Assembly (NCBI GenBank): GCA_005281725.1
Contig: SSBO01000012.1
Span: forward strand, 22,309,930-22,373,929
Direction of reading: 5' to 3'
DNA length: 64,000 bases
Source: Wuchereria bancrofti
Lineage: Eukaryota; Nematoda; Chromadorea; Rhabditida; Onchocercidae
The notes beneath the pieces were generated by a model, which ran no database searches, was not told where the DNA came from, and saw only the letters and a program-made list of their open reading frames with translations. Both the position numbers and the translations under genes were made by a program. Position 1 is the stretch's first letter. Each line of letters begins with the position of its first letter. Below, in pieces: positions 12,564-25,347 of the stretch.

Positions 12564-15225
12564 TATCAGATGAATACAAAATTGAGCTTAACTGTAAACA
12601 AAAATGATAAAAATTGAAAAACTCATTCCCATTTTTTCATTTAATTATCTTTTTCTTCTATTTTTTGCCCTTTTTTTTTGTTTCAGAAATGAAGCTGGAA
12701 AATTTCATTATAAAAATTACTTTCAACTGAAATACTTTTTAAAAAAAAAAAAAAATAAATTCAACAAGAATATTCAATGTATATAGATTTAAAAAAAAAA
12801 AAAAGAAGAAGAAAGATATTATCACAAATATTAAAAAAAAAAAAGAATAAGCCAAAAAGGAGAAGAAAGATGGATGATAAGAAGAATGAGAAAAATTATT
12901 TCAACTAGGTTTGACAAATAAAATCATTGCAAAAGTTCACTTTACAACAACAATAACAATAATAAAAATTAAAGATACGATTAATGTGAATGAATAATAT
13001 AAAATGAAATGAAACTTTTTTTTTAAATTTTAATATAGAAAAGTGTAGGTAGGAAAAAGAGAAAAAAGAAAAAGAAAAACATTATACATTTAAAAAGGAT
13101 GGAAAAAGAAAATGAAATAGTTTTTTTTTTTCTTTTGTAAATTAAATAAATTGGAAGTGAAAAATGAATTGTGTTAATCGATCAGTTTAGATTTGAAGAA
13201 AATTGTTTGAATAAATGGACAAAAAAAAAAAAAAATTTATCACTATATAATAAACAATAAATTTGAATTAGTCCAGAAATATTTTTTCCTTTTTGAAATT
13301 ATAATATAAATGTAACAGTTTCAATATAAATTGAGTAAAAAATTTGAAATAAACAAAAATTTTTTTCTTATAGTATGCAAACAAATTGTTTAAATTCAAA
13401 GTTAAATGAAAGAAAATAAATATTCGTTTATTTTCTTGAAATTATAATGTAAATTTTTATTTATTAATAATTACTCAAATTGTTCTTCCATTTTTTTAAT
13501 AATAATTTTGCTAATAAGCAACAAATAAAATATCATTTTGTTGTACCGATTGTAATCAAATTGAAATGATAAAAGATTGATATTTGGGTGTGTCCAGGAT
13601 GAACCAAATTATAGTGATAAATGATTAATATGGGATGACGGATGGCGTTGATAACAATGATAATTCCTTGTGAATATTTTGATGGTAGAAATTGTAATAG
13701 TCGTGAATGTTAATTTATACGTAATTTTTGTTTTCAATTTATAACTATATTTGAAAATAGCAACAAAAGAAAAAAATCTTTTTGCAATCAATCAATATGG
13801 GTGATCTTTTCGATCATGCAAATTGTCACTTATCAAATTGTTAATCATATCAAATAGCAATAGCAATTTTCATCATAAAATGAAACATAATGAAATATTA
13901 TTCTATAGTTGAATGAAATCCGACAAAAAAAAAGAAAAAAAAAGAAACTGCGAATTATTTTCAACATTTCATATCATTTAAAGTAATCAATAACAATATT
14001 GAAGAAATAATAATATGATAAAAAAAAATTTGCAAAAAAAAGAAAGAAACAAAAAAATTGATTCGAATTTTTAAATATGTATAAAAAAAAAAATTAACTG
14101 CTGAATTTTTTAATTTAGGAAAAGTTAGAAAAATTTGTAAATTCGTTAAAATTGAAATAGGTTATAGGAAGAAAGAAATTTAAAAAAAACAAACAATCAC
14201 CTTTTTTTCTTTTCCTTTCCTTTTTTTTTTTTGTTTTTTCTTATTTAACATATATTTAAAGTACCAGCAATTATTTTATTTAAAGCTTAAATAAGTTAGT
14301 ATAAATTATATGAAATGAAGAAAATTTAAAAAAAAAAAAAGCATAATGATAAGAACGACTAATTAATTTGTCACATATATATATGATTGTACAATGTTGG
14401 TGACCTATACAAATACATCAAAAGAACCCGCTAGAAGTAGTTATCCTCTTATGAAAGAAAAGGAAAAAAGAAAAAAAAAAAGACGACAATTGCAGAGACA
14501 AAATAATTTTTAGGCAAATGAAATTTTTTTTTTTTATTTTTTTGTAATAAATACATGAAATGATTAATATCCTAAAATATACATGTTTTGTGATAAAATT
14601 AGGATTTTCCAAAATGGAGGAAGAAGGATGAGGAAATCCTAAGTAGGAAGGAAGATTAATGATCAGATGAATGATTTCACGAAAGACTATTTTCAATGAT
14701 AAACAATAATTTGAAATTTTATCATTCATTTCAAATTAATTCTCTTTCTTCTTTTAACGAATTTATTAAAGCAAAAGTAACATTTCATTTCACTAAATCC
14801 TCTTTTTTTCTGTTTTTCTTTTTTTTTTTTTTTTTGAAATATCTCAACGAAATATGTGAAAAAAAAAAGGAAAGAATAAAAACTAAGTTAAGATGAAATT
14901 AAGAAAAGTAGAAAAATATAAAGAAGGAAGAGAGTTTATTTTTTTTTTCTTTTTACTAAGAAATAGTTAGAATTTAAAAGTTGTTTAATTTATCATTACA
15001 AGAGCTAAGTTAAAAAAAAAAAAGAAAAAATATTTATAATTTAAATTACAGATATTAAAGAAATTTCTACATCAGCAAATATTTACATTATTGACCACAA
15101 ATTATATATTTATGAGCAATACAAAAAAAGATAATAACTTACAGTTCTACTATATATAAATATATATCGACAAGAAAATATAAAGTAAAAATGAAGAATT
15201 AAAAAAAAAAAAAAAATGAGAGATA
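12564..15225. other. AT-rich spacer between the DB-module and Patched-related genes
   Basis: Contains the promoter of the DB-module gene at its low end and the 3' UTR of the Patched-related gene at its high end. Long A and T runs dominate. Short open frames here are low-complexity Lys/Phe/Asn-rich and lack splice partners. I see no gene. Confidence 0.55.
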
Positions 15226-18200
15226 TTAATCGCTGGATTCCATTTCTTGTCCATCAATTTGATCTAATTCATGTGGACCAACATAACGACATGATTTTTG
15301 ACTACTTGTTGATAAAAATGTTCGATAACAGTTAGCATTTGTTAGACAATCTGGTAAAGCACCCAAAACTGCGGGTAAAATGATAAGTCCATGTAGTAAA
15401 CTCCATGATACCACAAGAATGATCGTTTTGAAAAAAACCATTGGTGAATAACTCTAAAATTTAAAAATTCAAAACAAAAAAAAGAAAAGCTTCAATAGTT
15501 ATAACATTTCTTTTAATCTTTGTATTTCTTTTAATATAACTTTTTTTAGCAATATTTTTTCTTATACAAATCTTTTGTTGTTTAAAATTTTCGTTGTAGT
15601 CTTATACAAATCTTTTGTTGTTTAAAATTTTCGTTGTAGTCTTATATAAATCTTTTGCAATTTAAAATTCTGACCTTTTTTTTTTTGTTTTATTAAAATA
15701 TTGCTAAAAATTATTTCTAGGCAGTTTTTATGGTAGTTCCATGATAATTTTATTAAATTTAACATCCAATTTTATTTTAAATGTAATAAATTATAAAATT
15801 TATTATTCGCTATTTTATTTGTATGTTTTATTTTGCTAAGTTAAATGATACATTCATGACGAAAAATTTTCGCTACCATAAAATAATCAATTAAAATAAT
15901 TAAAAAATCATTAGAAAGTTAAATCAAAATTTGAAAAAATTTGCATACCTGTAAAAAAATAAGCGGTAAAACACACATTACCGTTGATGCACCAGCTTGT
16001 ATCATTGGCCAACCAACACTTTCCAAAGTGTGTTGCAACTTTTCATGTGGTCCTTTAATTGGTATTTTCACAATTTTTCTATTTCGAATTTCTCGTCGAT
16101 TTGTTAGCTGAAAAAAAAACAACAACATTTCCTAATTGTTTACTTTTGTTATAAAAAATAAATAAATATAATGCTAATTGAGTAATTAAATAAACACAAT
16201 ATTAAATGCTAAATTGTTAAAATTAAACCATAAATCAGATATATATGCGATAATAAAATATTTATTATGAATTAATTACCTTGATAATGATAAGAGACGT
16301 GAGCGAACTAATTACCTGATAATGATAAGAGACGTGAGTGAATTAATTACTTAATAATGATAAGAGACGTAAATGAATTAATTACCTTGATAATGATAAC
16401 AGACGTGAGCGAACTAATTACCTGATAATGATAAGAGACGTGAGTGAATTAATTACTTAATAATGATAAGAGACGTGAGTGAATTAATTACTTAACAATG
16501 ATAAGAGACGTGAGTGAATTAATTACCTTGATAATGATAAGAGACGTGAGCGAACTAATTACCTGATAATGATAAGAGACGTGAGCGGTGAAATCTACCG
16601 ATAAACCAATAGACATCAATACTGCAACCGTTGTAACCGGATCCAGATCAAAATGCCACCAAGATAGAAAGCCAAACACACCTAAATGATAAAAGATATA
16701 ATCAAGAAAATGAATATCATAAGAAAACTATTACAGTTTATCAGGAAAGGAGCAATTCCACTTTGCAAATCAATTTGATCAATTTCTATCTTATCATACT
16801 TATCAACTGATTATTACCAGATTGAGTAAATACACTGTCAAAGATAATAATAACTAGTTTAAAAGATAATTACTTAAAAGAAATATTCATAATAGTACAT
16901 TTACAGATTAGACTAAATTGCATTGTTATTAATTTAGAGAGGATTGATAATTGCTTAAACAAATAACTCTACAATAGGAAGTAAGAATATGAGATATTGT
17001 CATAACTAAAGTACCGTATCAATTACAGTAAGAAGTATTGAACCGTAATCCACCCAAATTACAACTTAAGTTACTGTATTTGTACCATACTCTAAGATTG
17101 TATGCATTTATTTACCGTAATCCACCCAAATTATAACTTAAGTTACTGTATTTGTACCAAACTCTAAAACTGTATGCATTTATTTACCGAGACTTATGGA
17201 AGCGATTGCAATAGAAGCCGTAATAATGCTACAAGGATTCGGAATAAACAATGCACAAACAACTGCCATACAAATTAATGTTAATGTGCCAGTCTGAAAT
17301 GATATATTCATTTCATTATCATTAACAATAAGCTTATTTGATTAGTAAATTTTAAGAGTAATTAACATATTCCGCTCTGAATACCTCAATAAAGGATTAT
17401 ATTTTTCAAATAATTATTATTTGTAAAAAAAAAATTCTATAAATTAGTAATCTAAATACAAAACAAACAATAAATATAGGTGGTTAATCATTTATATTTA
17501 ACATCAATTTATATAAACAATTAGCAAAATAATTGAATAGATGAATAATTTTAGGAAAATATGAATCATCACCCCTTACCTGCATTGCAACTGTTTTTAA
17601 ACTAAGCATTTGATCCACAAACATTCCATTAGCCTCCCAAACTGTTACATTTAAATCCTTAAATATAAATGAAAAGAAAAAAAAAGAGAGATGATAAAAG
17701 AAAAAAAAATGGATTCCTGTTTACAACATTTAATTTAATTTTAACTCTAATATGAATAAAATTATTAAAAGTTAAATTATTTTACTTTGTAATTATTAGC
17801 AATTTTACGCCATTTCTCCATTAATTCAATTCGTACTTCCCATGTTGATGTATTTTTGTAAGCGACAACAAACCAAAAACGATTTACTCGAAATCCTTCC
17901 CTACAAATAATACAAATTTGTTTCCTATTTTTACAATGGCGAAAAGGTGGTATTTATTAATATTTCAACAATTTTTTGATTTCATTTCTAATTTTAAAAA
18001 TAATTTCATTTAATAATTTACTTTGTATTAGCCACGATCATACATGCATTCCAATGCGCATAAAACGGTGATTCCAGAAAGCTTTCCAATTTATCAAAAT
18101 CAAGACCAGTTTCAGAATGTGAAATTTCACTGTCTGATTTAATATCTTTGAAATTAAAAAATGACCACAATGATGATATTGGATCACCATGCTTATAATA

Positions 18201-19248
18201 GTGCTCATAGTCACGAAGCCATAATAATGTTGAAATATTTCCTATAAAATTAAAATTAATCATAAAGTTATGAAAAATTTAGAAATTTTCATTAAATTTC
18301 TAATCTAATGCAGAAATTTCATATAAACCAACAATTAATTTTTGTAGTTATATTCGGAATTCAGTAAAATGTTTAGATTTAATATTTGTCACTTTCTTTC
18401 TTATATTAGCTTACCTCTGCACAGTGGTAAACTTTCAAAATCATTAACAAGTTGCCAAAATCGTTGCATTGGTTCACGTTTCCGGATATCTAACGGATTG
18501 TTTACGAGTACTGTTACCGGATGATATTCATCCCAAACTGTAAATTTATACTTTAGCAAATAAAAATTGCATAAAAATGATGAGTAAATTTAAAAGTGTA
18601 AATAAATTAACAAACAATAACAAACAAAAAATTATTAAAGATAATTTTTTCGCAAGAAAAAAAAATAAGATATAACTGAGAAGTAAGCTTAATATAAAAC
18701 TAAAAATCAATAACATACTAATATCATTAAGTATTCGATTTGGCCTTTGTATTGGTGAATCTCGGGGTAAAATTTTCACCGTATCTAATCTGGTTTTTAT
18801 ATTCAATGCTCCGATAATAGAAAAATACCAGTATATAATCACTGCAATAGATAAAAAAACCGTAAAGCAGCGATGTTCCAAAACACGACAGTACATTCGT
18901 AGAATCCATTTCATAAAAGTATCAATCTAAAATTTTTGAATAATTTAAAATCCATTTCATAAAAGGTATCAATCTAAAATCTTTGAATAATTTAAAATCC
19001 ATTTCATAAAAGTATCAATCTAAAATTTTTGAATCTAAAATCCATTTCATAAAAGGTATCAATTTCAAGTGTTTGAATAATTAATGAAATTCTGTAAAAC
19101 ATCAATTTTATTCTGTATGTAACTTTTTTTAAACTACTATTTCAAACTTTCGATTTCAATTTCAAAATTTTGTAAAAATTTTTAAAAAAAGCATTCATTT
19201 TTAGGAAAAATTATTTATTTATTCCTTACATTATTATGTCATTAGTTT

Positions 19249-19291
<43 letters not shown>

Positions 19292-22200
19292 CACCTGCTT
19301 TATTCTATATGCAACTTTTTTCCAGAACTATTATTTCAAACTTTAAATTTCAATTTTAAACTTTTGTAAGAAGTCCATTTATCTTTACGAAAAATCATTT
19401 ATTCCTTACATAATTATATCATTAATTTGTAATAATAATAATAAAAATACCTGCTAAATTAATTTGTAATGATTTGTTGATTTAATTTAAAGTAATATTT
19501 AATAGAAATAAATGAAACCTGTAGTCGCCATCCATATAATAATGGTTTTTGTGAATATGATGATATTTTATATTTTTTATTACGTTTTTCACAATGTGAA
19601 GCTAATGCTAATATAGGTCCAAAAAGAATTAATTCATACAAATAATCCAATCCCATTGCAATTGCTGTTGACACACAAAATAATCGTATTTCTATAAAAA
19701 AAAAAGATAAAAAAAAATAACAAAAATATTGAAAAAGCTTAGACTATTTTCAAAATATAAATTTGACAATTATTTAATTAAGTAAATAAAGTTAAACAAA
19801 TCAAAGCTAGAAATGAAATATTATATATATTTAATATTTAAGTATAAAATAGATGATACTACTATCAAATTGTAATATTTCGATTTTGTGTTTACAATCC
19901 CCAAAAAAAAAAAGAAAAATATTAACTCTTAAGAAAGAAATTTTGAAAAATTTAAAAAATTAACTAGAATATCATTATAAAAATTTTAAAATATCAATTT
20001 AAATATTATAGCAATAATTCAAATTGAAATATATAAAAATGAAAAAATAATTTTCACCTGGTGTAGGAGTTAAAGCACCAATACTAAAAGAAATAAAATT
20101 AGTTAATGAAGTAATCGTAATTGATGGTCCAACTTCTTCAAATACTAAACCAATTCGTACACTAACACTGCTAGTATGTAATGCTAAACGTTGCCATGGA
20201 TGAATCATTAGAAATGCATCATCAACACCTTAAAAAATTTAAATTTAATTTAATACTTTTATTTTAAAATTTTAGAATATTTTTAAGGAGAAGAAGCAAA
20301 AAAGAAAAAAAAAAAGGCTGAATTTAAATATTCAATCTGTTGATGTTTTTATTATTTACATTTGCTAATAAAAATTATTCCATTTGAAATAATAAAAACT
20401 ATATAGAAATATCTGTAAAATTATACAAATTTAAATCTTTTAAAATATAAAAATTTTTCAAAAAAAAAAAAAAAAAGATTAAAATATTGAAACTAACCAA
20501 TGCCCATAATAAGAAATGGCATAACAAGCATTAATGAATTTGTTCTAATACCAAAAAGTGATATAATACCATATGATGATGTAATCGAAAGTATTGGACA
20601 TAAAATAGAACCAAATGCTACCAAAACTTTACCCCAATCCATTGCATTATAAAAAATTGCACTTGCAAGAACCGTAACAGTTACAAAAAACATCATAAAA
20701 CCAAAACCTGAAAATTTTGATTAAATAAAAGTATGAACAATATTAAATTATTTAAAAGTAATGAAAATAATGCATAGAAACATGTAATATTAAAATTTTA
20801 AAGATTAAATAAAATTAATATATCGATTTTATGAAATGTCTTTTTAATTAATTATTACATTAGACAAAAGTATGAATAATATTAAATTATTTAAAAGTAA
20901 TGAAAATAATGTATGGAAATATATAATATTAAAATTTTAAAGATTAAATAAAATTAATATGTGAGATTAACAAGATTTATCAATTTTATGAAATGTTTTT
21001 TTAATGAATTATTGCATTAGATAAAAATATAAATAATATTAAATACTTAAAAGTAATGTGCAGAAATATATAATATTAAAATTTTAAAGATTAAATAAAA
21101 TTAATTTGTGAGATTAACTATCAATTTTATGAAATGTTTTTTTAATGAATTATTGCATTAGATAAAAGTATGAATAATATTCAATATTTAAAAGTAATGA
21201 AAATAATATAGAGAGATATATGATATTAAAATTTTAAAGATTAAATAAAATTAATATGTGAAATTAACAAGATTTATCAATTTTATGAAATGTTTTTTTA
21301 ATTAATTAATTATTGTCGAGTAGAAGTGATATAAAAGTGAAGTGATAAGTTAACTTTTAAAAATAAACGAAATAGGATTAAAAGAAAAAAAAAAGTATCG
21401 ATAAAAAAACCTGCAGCAAAAAATGGTGCAAGCTTTTGCCCATCTTTGATCATTTCTTGATTAAGAATTTCTGTGCCAATTACCTAAAATTGTAAATAAT
21501 TTTATTTAATTTAGAAAAATTTGAAATATTTCACAAATTTGTAACCGTTCATTTTGATTACTTTTACTGAATTATTTCAAATATAACCTCCATATCAATT
21601 AAACAATTTTTGTAATGCTCTCGAGCAAATTCAAAAACTGAAAGTTCCCATAGCGATAATTTTCGTTCCATTTCAGGTGATGATCGATCAGCACGATAAA
21701 GTGCTAAAACTACCTGAAATTCAAAAAAAAAAAAAAAAACTTCAAATTGCTCAAAATTTACAAAACAAATTATAAACAATTGATAAGTGTGATAAATCTT
21801 CTTTTTTCGCCTAAAAAATTTACTACTAGAATTTATTTTCAAAAAAAAAAAAATTTTTTTTTTGAAAATGTTAAATTCAAAACTTACTTTAACAAATTGT
21901 AAATTTGAAACTAATTGCGCATAAGATACATTTATTGGTAATTTATCAACAGTAATATTTTGACCAACAAACATATCCTTTTTCGGTATTTCTTTTAAAG
22001 TTATACCAAAAAAATTTCTTTCCAAATGAATATTAAAACCATCAATTTTTGCTATTGGATATGTTAACGATGTATCATATGAAAGTGCTTCACCACGTTC
22101 CAAATGCATTCGTTCAACATCAACACCTTGCTGTAAAATTAATTTAAAATAATAATTAAATCAGAAATTGAGCAATTTAAAATTAATCATTAATTAATAA

Positions 22201-25200
22201 TTGAAAGTTATTAGCAATATTACAAACATTGTCTATCAATTAATGCATTAATAAATTATTTAAGTAATCTAAAATATCCAAAAAAAAAAAAAAATGTTTA
22301 CATTCCAAAAATTATAATTTCACATTTTTTTTTAAAAGATTAACGAAAAAGTTTGACTTCTATTAAAAGAATAAAAATTCACATATCATACAGTAATAGT
22401 TTTCAAAAAAAAAAAAAAAAAAAAGGATTAATAAATAATCTAAATGATAGTTGACATAATTTTTTTTTCGGTGTTATGTAAATCGTATCAAATTTAATAA
22501 GTCAAACATATTCTCAATCTCAACTTACAGTAATACATTTCAAAATAAATAAATAAATAAATAATAAATTAAAAAATAATCCAAAATCGCAACATATGTG
22601 ATAAGTTAGATTAAACTTAATTTTAACTTAAAGTTCACATTTTATCTCAAGTAAACTTATATTTTCATGCTTACTACTCATTCATTGTTTACTTACCTTT
22701 ATTATATCATCCTTATTTTTTTATTGCAAAAATTATAATTACACTTATTTTTACTCCAAAAAAGTTGTATTAAAATTAAAATAAAATATAATACTTGAAC
22801 TTATCATATCTTAATTTTAATAATGCAATAAACTAAGCAAAATTAATTTTATGAATAATTTCTAAGCTTAATCTAATCAATTTATTATTATAAAATGTAA
22901 ACTTGTTGAATGCATAAATTTTTTTAATGATAAATTAGCACAATTTAATTTGAATTAAATATTAGTAATATTATAAAAAGTTATTTATTTATGCATGTAA
23001 GTTAAATATTAATGCATACATTTTGTTAAAATTAGTAAATTAGCTAATTAATTAATTAATGATATTATTAAATTTATCATTAAAAATTAATAAATAATTA
23101 CCTTAAAAAGTTTTAATGCAATATTCATCCTACAATATGGTGAACAAAAATTTTCATATATAATTGGTTGATTATCATATAAAACACTATGATTAGTCAT
23201 CAAATAATTTGTTAAGCGTTCAATTTCAATCAAATAATCATCACGTAACATTGATCCATTATCTTTTGCTGTTAATAATACAACCGTAACCATTGGATCA
23301 CCTATAAAATAATTGAATACTTTTGATCAATGATCAATTTGATCTAACTTTTCTGGAAATATTTTGAGTAAATAAAATGATAATATTTATATTATCTTTC
23401 ATTTGTATGCAAAAATTTTTTTTTTAACATTCATTATAATAATTGTTGTTTCGTTTTTTTTCTTTCTTTCTTTCTTATCAATTAATTAAAACCTAATTAA
23501 TTGATAATAAAATTTAAATGAACACTACATAGCACATTAAATGTTTTTAATTGAATTTTAACTGAATTAAGCAAATATTTTCCTAAACAATACAATTGCA
23601 ATTATTTATTTCAAATAAAATTTCAAAAAAAAAATAAATTTTTTTTTAAATAATTTCTTAAATTTTCCTAAAATTGCAACTAAAATTTCTTACTGTTAAA
23701 TTGTTACTTATTTTTTTCTGCTGAAACTCATCGAATACAATGTATTTTTGTTAGAAATTGTTACTTATTTTATTATTTATTTAATTTCAGTATATTTGAT
23801 AATTATTATCATTGTATAAAATACCGCTAGAATTCCAAAATTCTCGTAATACATCCATTTCATATCTGGACGGTGCGTTAGTTGGCGTATAACCATCTCT
23901 TATTCGATCACGTAAAACAATTTTAAAAATACCAAATGAACTTGTTGAGATCAATAATGATAAAAGAATGTATACTATCGGATAGGAACCAACATTTTCG
24001 CCTAAAATTTTCAAGTAATAGTTTAAACTAAAAAAAATAAAAGCTAAAAATTATAACTGAGATTTTAATTAACTGAATTTACGATTGGAAATAAAAGCTA
24101 AAAATTATAAGTTAAATTTTAATTAATTGAAATTAGGATAACAGTGAATTTTAGAAGTTAATTGAAACATATTTGGCGCATTATCATTATCACTAAGCAT
24201 TACATCTTATCATTAACTTAGCAAAAATATCAGTTTTATACTAACCATCATACAGATTATAATAAATAGACTAAATCATTTTCCTTTGGCTCAAAAATAT
24301 TTTTGGATTAAATTTATCTCTTGACTACAGCAAAACAAAATAATCAATTCAGAATTAAGGATAACAGATAACAAAAATGATAATATATTGAAAACAAAAT
24401 AATTTTGACAACAATGATTTGACAATAATTTCATCTGGTATAAAATTTGCTAATAATAATTGTTTTTGTATAAAATGATAACTGATAAAAGATTGAAGGA
24501 ATATTTATCAGTAAATAATTTTGTATTTAAATAATTTTTGCAAACAAATTAAATGTAATATAATTTTTAACCTAATAGTCGAAATAAGCCACGAAGTGTG
24601 AGATATTTCCATAGGAAAAGAAGTTTTCTGCGTCTTGAATCACCTGTGCATCCTAAATTTTTCAAATGAACAGTAAAATAATTGATGAGTTTTAAAAAAT
24701 TACAAATTGCATTATTTACTAGTAAACGCTGTTTATTATAACTTTTCATTTATTATTTATTTTTTTAAAATCTTTTTACTTCTTTTTCTTTTTTTCAAAT
24801 TTCTTCATATCAAATTAACATAAAGTTTTAATCATTTCAATATTTTTTCTTATCTCAAATCTTTTCCATACCTACGATTAAACAATAATTTGCATTATTT
24901 AAAGTTTGTTAAAAAGTGAAATAAAAATTATTTTAATTACTTATAATCAAACAAAACAATGATTTGCATTATTTAAAGTTTGTTAAAAAGTGAAATAAAA
25001 AATTATTTTAATTACCTATGAATAAACAAAACAATAATTTGCATTATTTAAAGTTTGTTAAAAAGTGAAATAAAAAATTATTTTAGTAAATATATTAAAT
25101 TAAAACTAGTTTTTTTTTTTTTTTAAATTTATGTAAAAATTAAACCATGATTGGTAATTTGAAGTTTATTGAAAGCCAAGACAGATTGATCATTTCGATG

Positions 25201-25347
25201 TTGTAAATTATCACTTCGTTTCATATCATTATCAATCGTATTATTCTTCAACATATCATTATTCTTTTCCATTTTAGCTTCGTCCAAATGTTCATCGGTG
25301 GTCAACAGCGCTCCATTAGCTGTCTCTTCTGGTTTTTCCAGTGACAT
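15226..25347 (-). CDS. Patched-related (PTR) sterol-sensing-domain protein
   Basis: Multipass RND-fold membrane protein of the nematode-expanded Patched-related family. Members act in cuticle, moulting and trafficking biology, and lipid or sterol transport is presumed. Nineteen exons with matching phases: 25347-25146, 24718-24572, 24001-23825, 23301-23102, 22130-21888, 21713-21588, 21483-21411, 20707-20498, 20228-20058, 19691-19519, 18926-18719, 18537-18415, 18241-18022, 17900-17786, 17657-17580, 17293-17188, 16681-16563, 16107-15949, 15453-15226; 1025 aa. TM1 is at about 121-143. The sterol-sensing domain spans about 390-547 with GIGVDD (Asp462). TM7 is near 595-617. The second RND half has GLSVD (Asp887). 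The last helix is at about 957-983, then a short cysteine-containing tail. The N-terminal 67 residues are hydrophilic. The junction to exon 2 is the least certain; an ATG at 24749 is an alternative start. Orthology to a specific ptr gene is not assigned. Confidence 0.88.
15562..15660. repeat. Tandem repeat of about 40 bp in the last PTR intron
   Basis: The unit contains TTATACAAATCTTTTGTTGT and a TTTCGTTGTAG segment. There are two near-identical copies plus a diverged third. It is intronic, between exons 18 and 19. Confidence 0.8.
16275..16586. repeat. 35-bp minisatellite copied from the PTR exon 17 splice donor
   Basis: Nine copies of a unit of about 35 bp with core AATGATAAGAGACGTGAG. The highest-coordinate copy is the real 3' end of exon 17 plus its donor (exon end 16563). 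The other eight lie downstream in the intron. On the minus strand every unit ends in AGGTAATT or AAGTAATT, so each carries a donor-like GT. Units follow a partly regular three-type pattern (CTG, TTG or TTA before ATAATG), which suggests higher-order copying. Confidence 0.88.
17047..17190. repeat. Two-copy repeat of about 75 bp spanning the PTR exon 16 donor
   Basis: Two near-identical units containing CCGTAATCCACCCAAATTA and ACTTAAGTTACTGTATTTGT. Both end at TGTATGCATTTATTTACCG, which on the minus strand is the exon 16 donor (G|GTAAATAAATGCATACA, exon end 17188). A second, intronic copy of that donor lies at about 17100-17119. Confidence 0.85.
18905..19071. repeat. Repeat of about 46 bp copied from the PTR exon 11 splice acceptor
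   Basis: Four units start TCCATTTCATAAAAG at 18905, 18951, 18998 and 19041. The first is the genuine 5' end of exon 11 plus its acceptor (exon start 18926). The next ones lie upstream in the intron and keep the TTTTAG|ATTGATA acceptor arrangement, at least in the second and third copies. Two copies have an extra G (AAAAGG), which would shift the frame if used. Confidence 0.87.
19253..19288. repeat. (AAT)n microsatellite in PTR intron 10
   Basis: About 12 AAT triplets; a shorter run recurs near 19431. Both are intronic. Confidence 0.85.
20727..21315. repeat. Tandem repeat of about 140-150 bp in PTR intron 7
   Basis: Four diverged units share AAATTTTAAAGATTAAATAA, at about 20793, 20932, 21078 and 21228. 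Each also shares TTTATGAAATG and a GTATGAATAATATTAAAT block. The repeat fills the intron between exons 7 and 8 without touching either splice site. Confidence 0.8.
24882..25086. repeat. Three-copy repeat of about 72 bp in PTR intron 1
   Basis: Each unit contains TTTGCATTATTTAAAGTTTG followed by TTAAAAAGTGAAATAAAAA. The three copies are nearly identical, pointing to recent expansion. They lie between the hydrophilic first exon and exon 2. Confidence 0.85.

Noticed and set aside
21564..22109. 181-codon minus-strand frame as a separate gene
   Set aside because: It is PTR exons 5 and 6 with the intervening intron translated as a Lys/Phe-rich stretch. GTAAGT and TTTCAG mark the intron ends.
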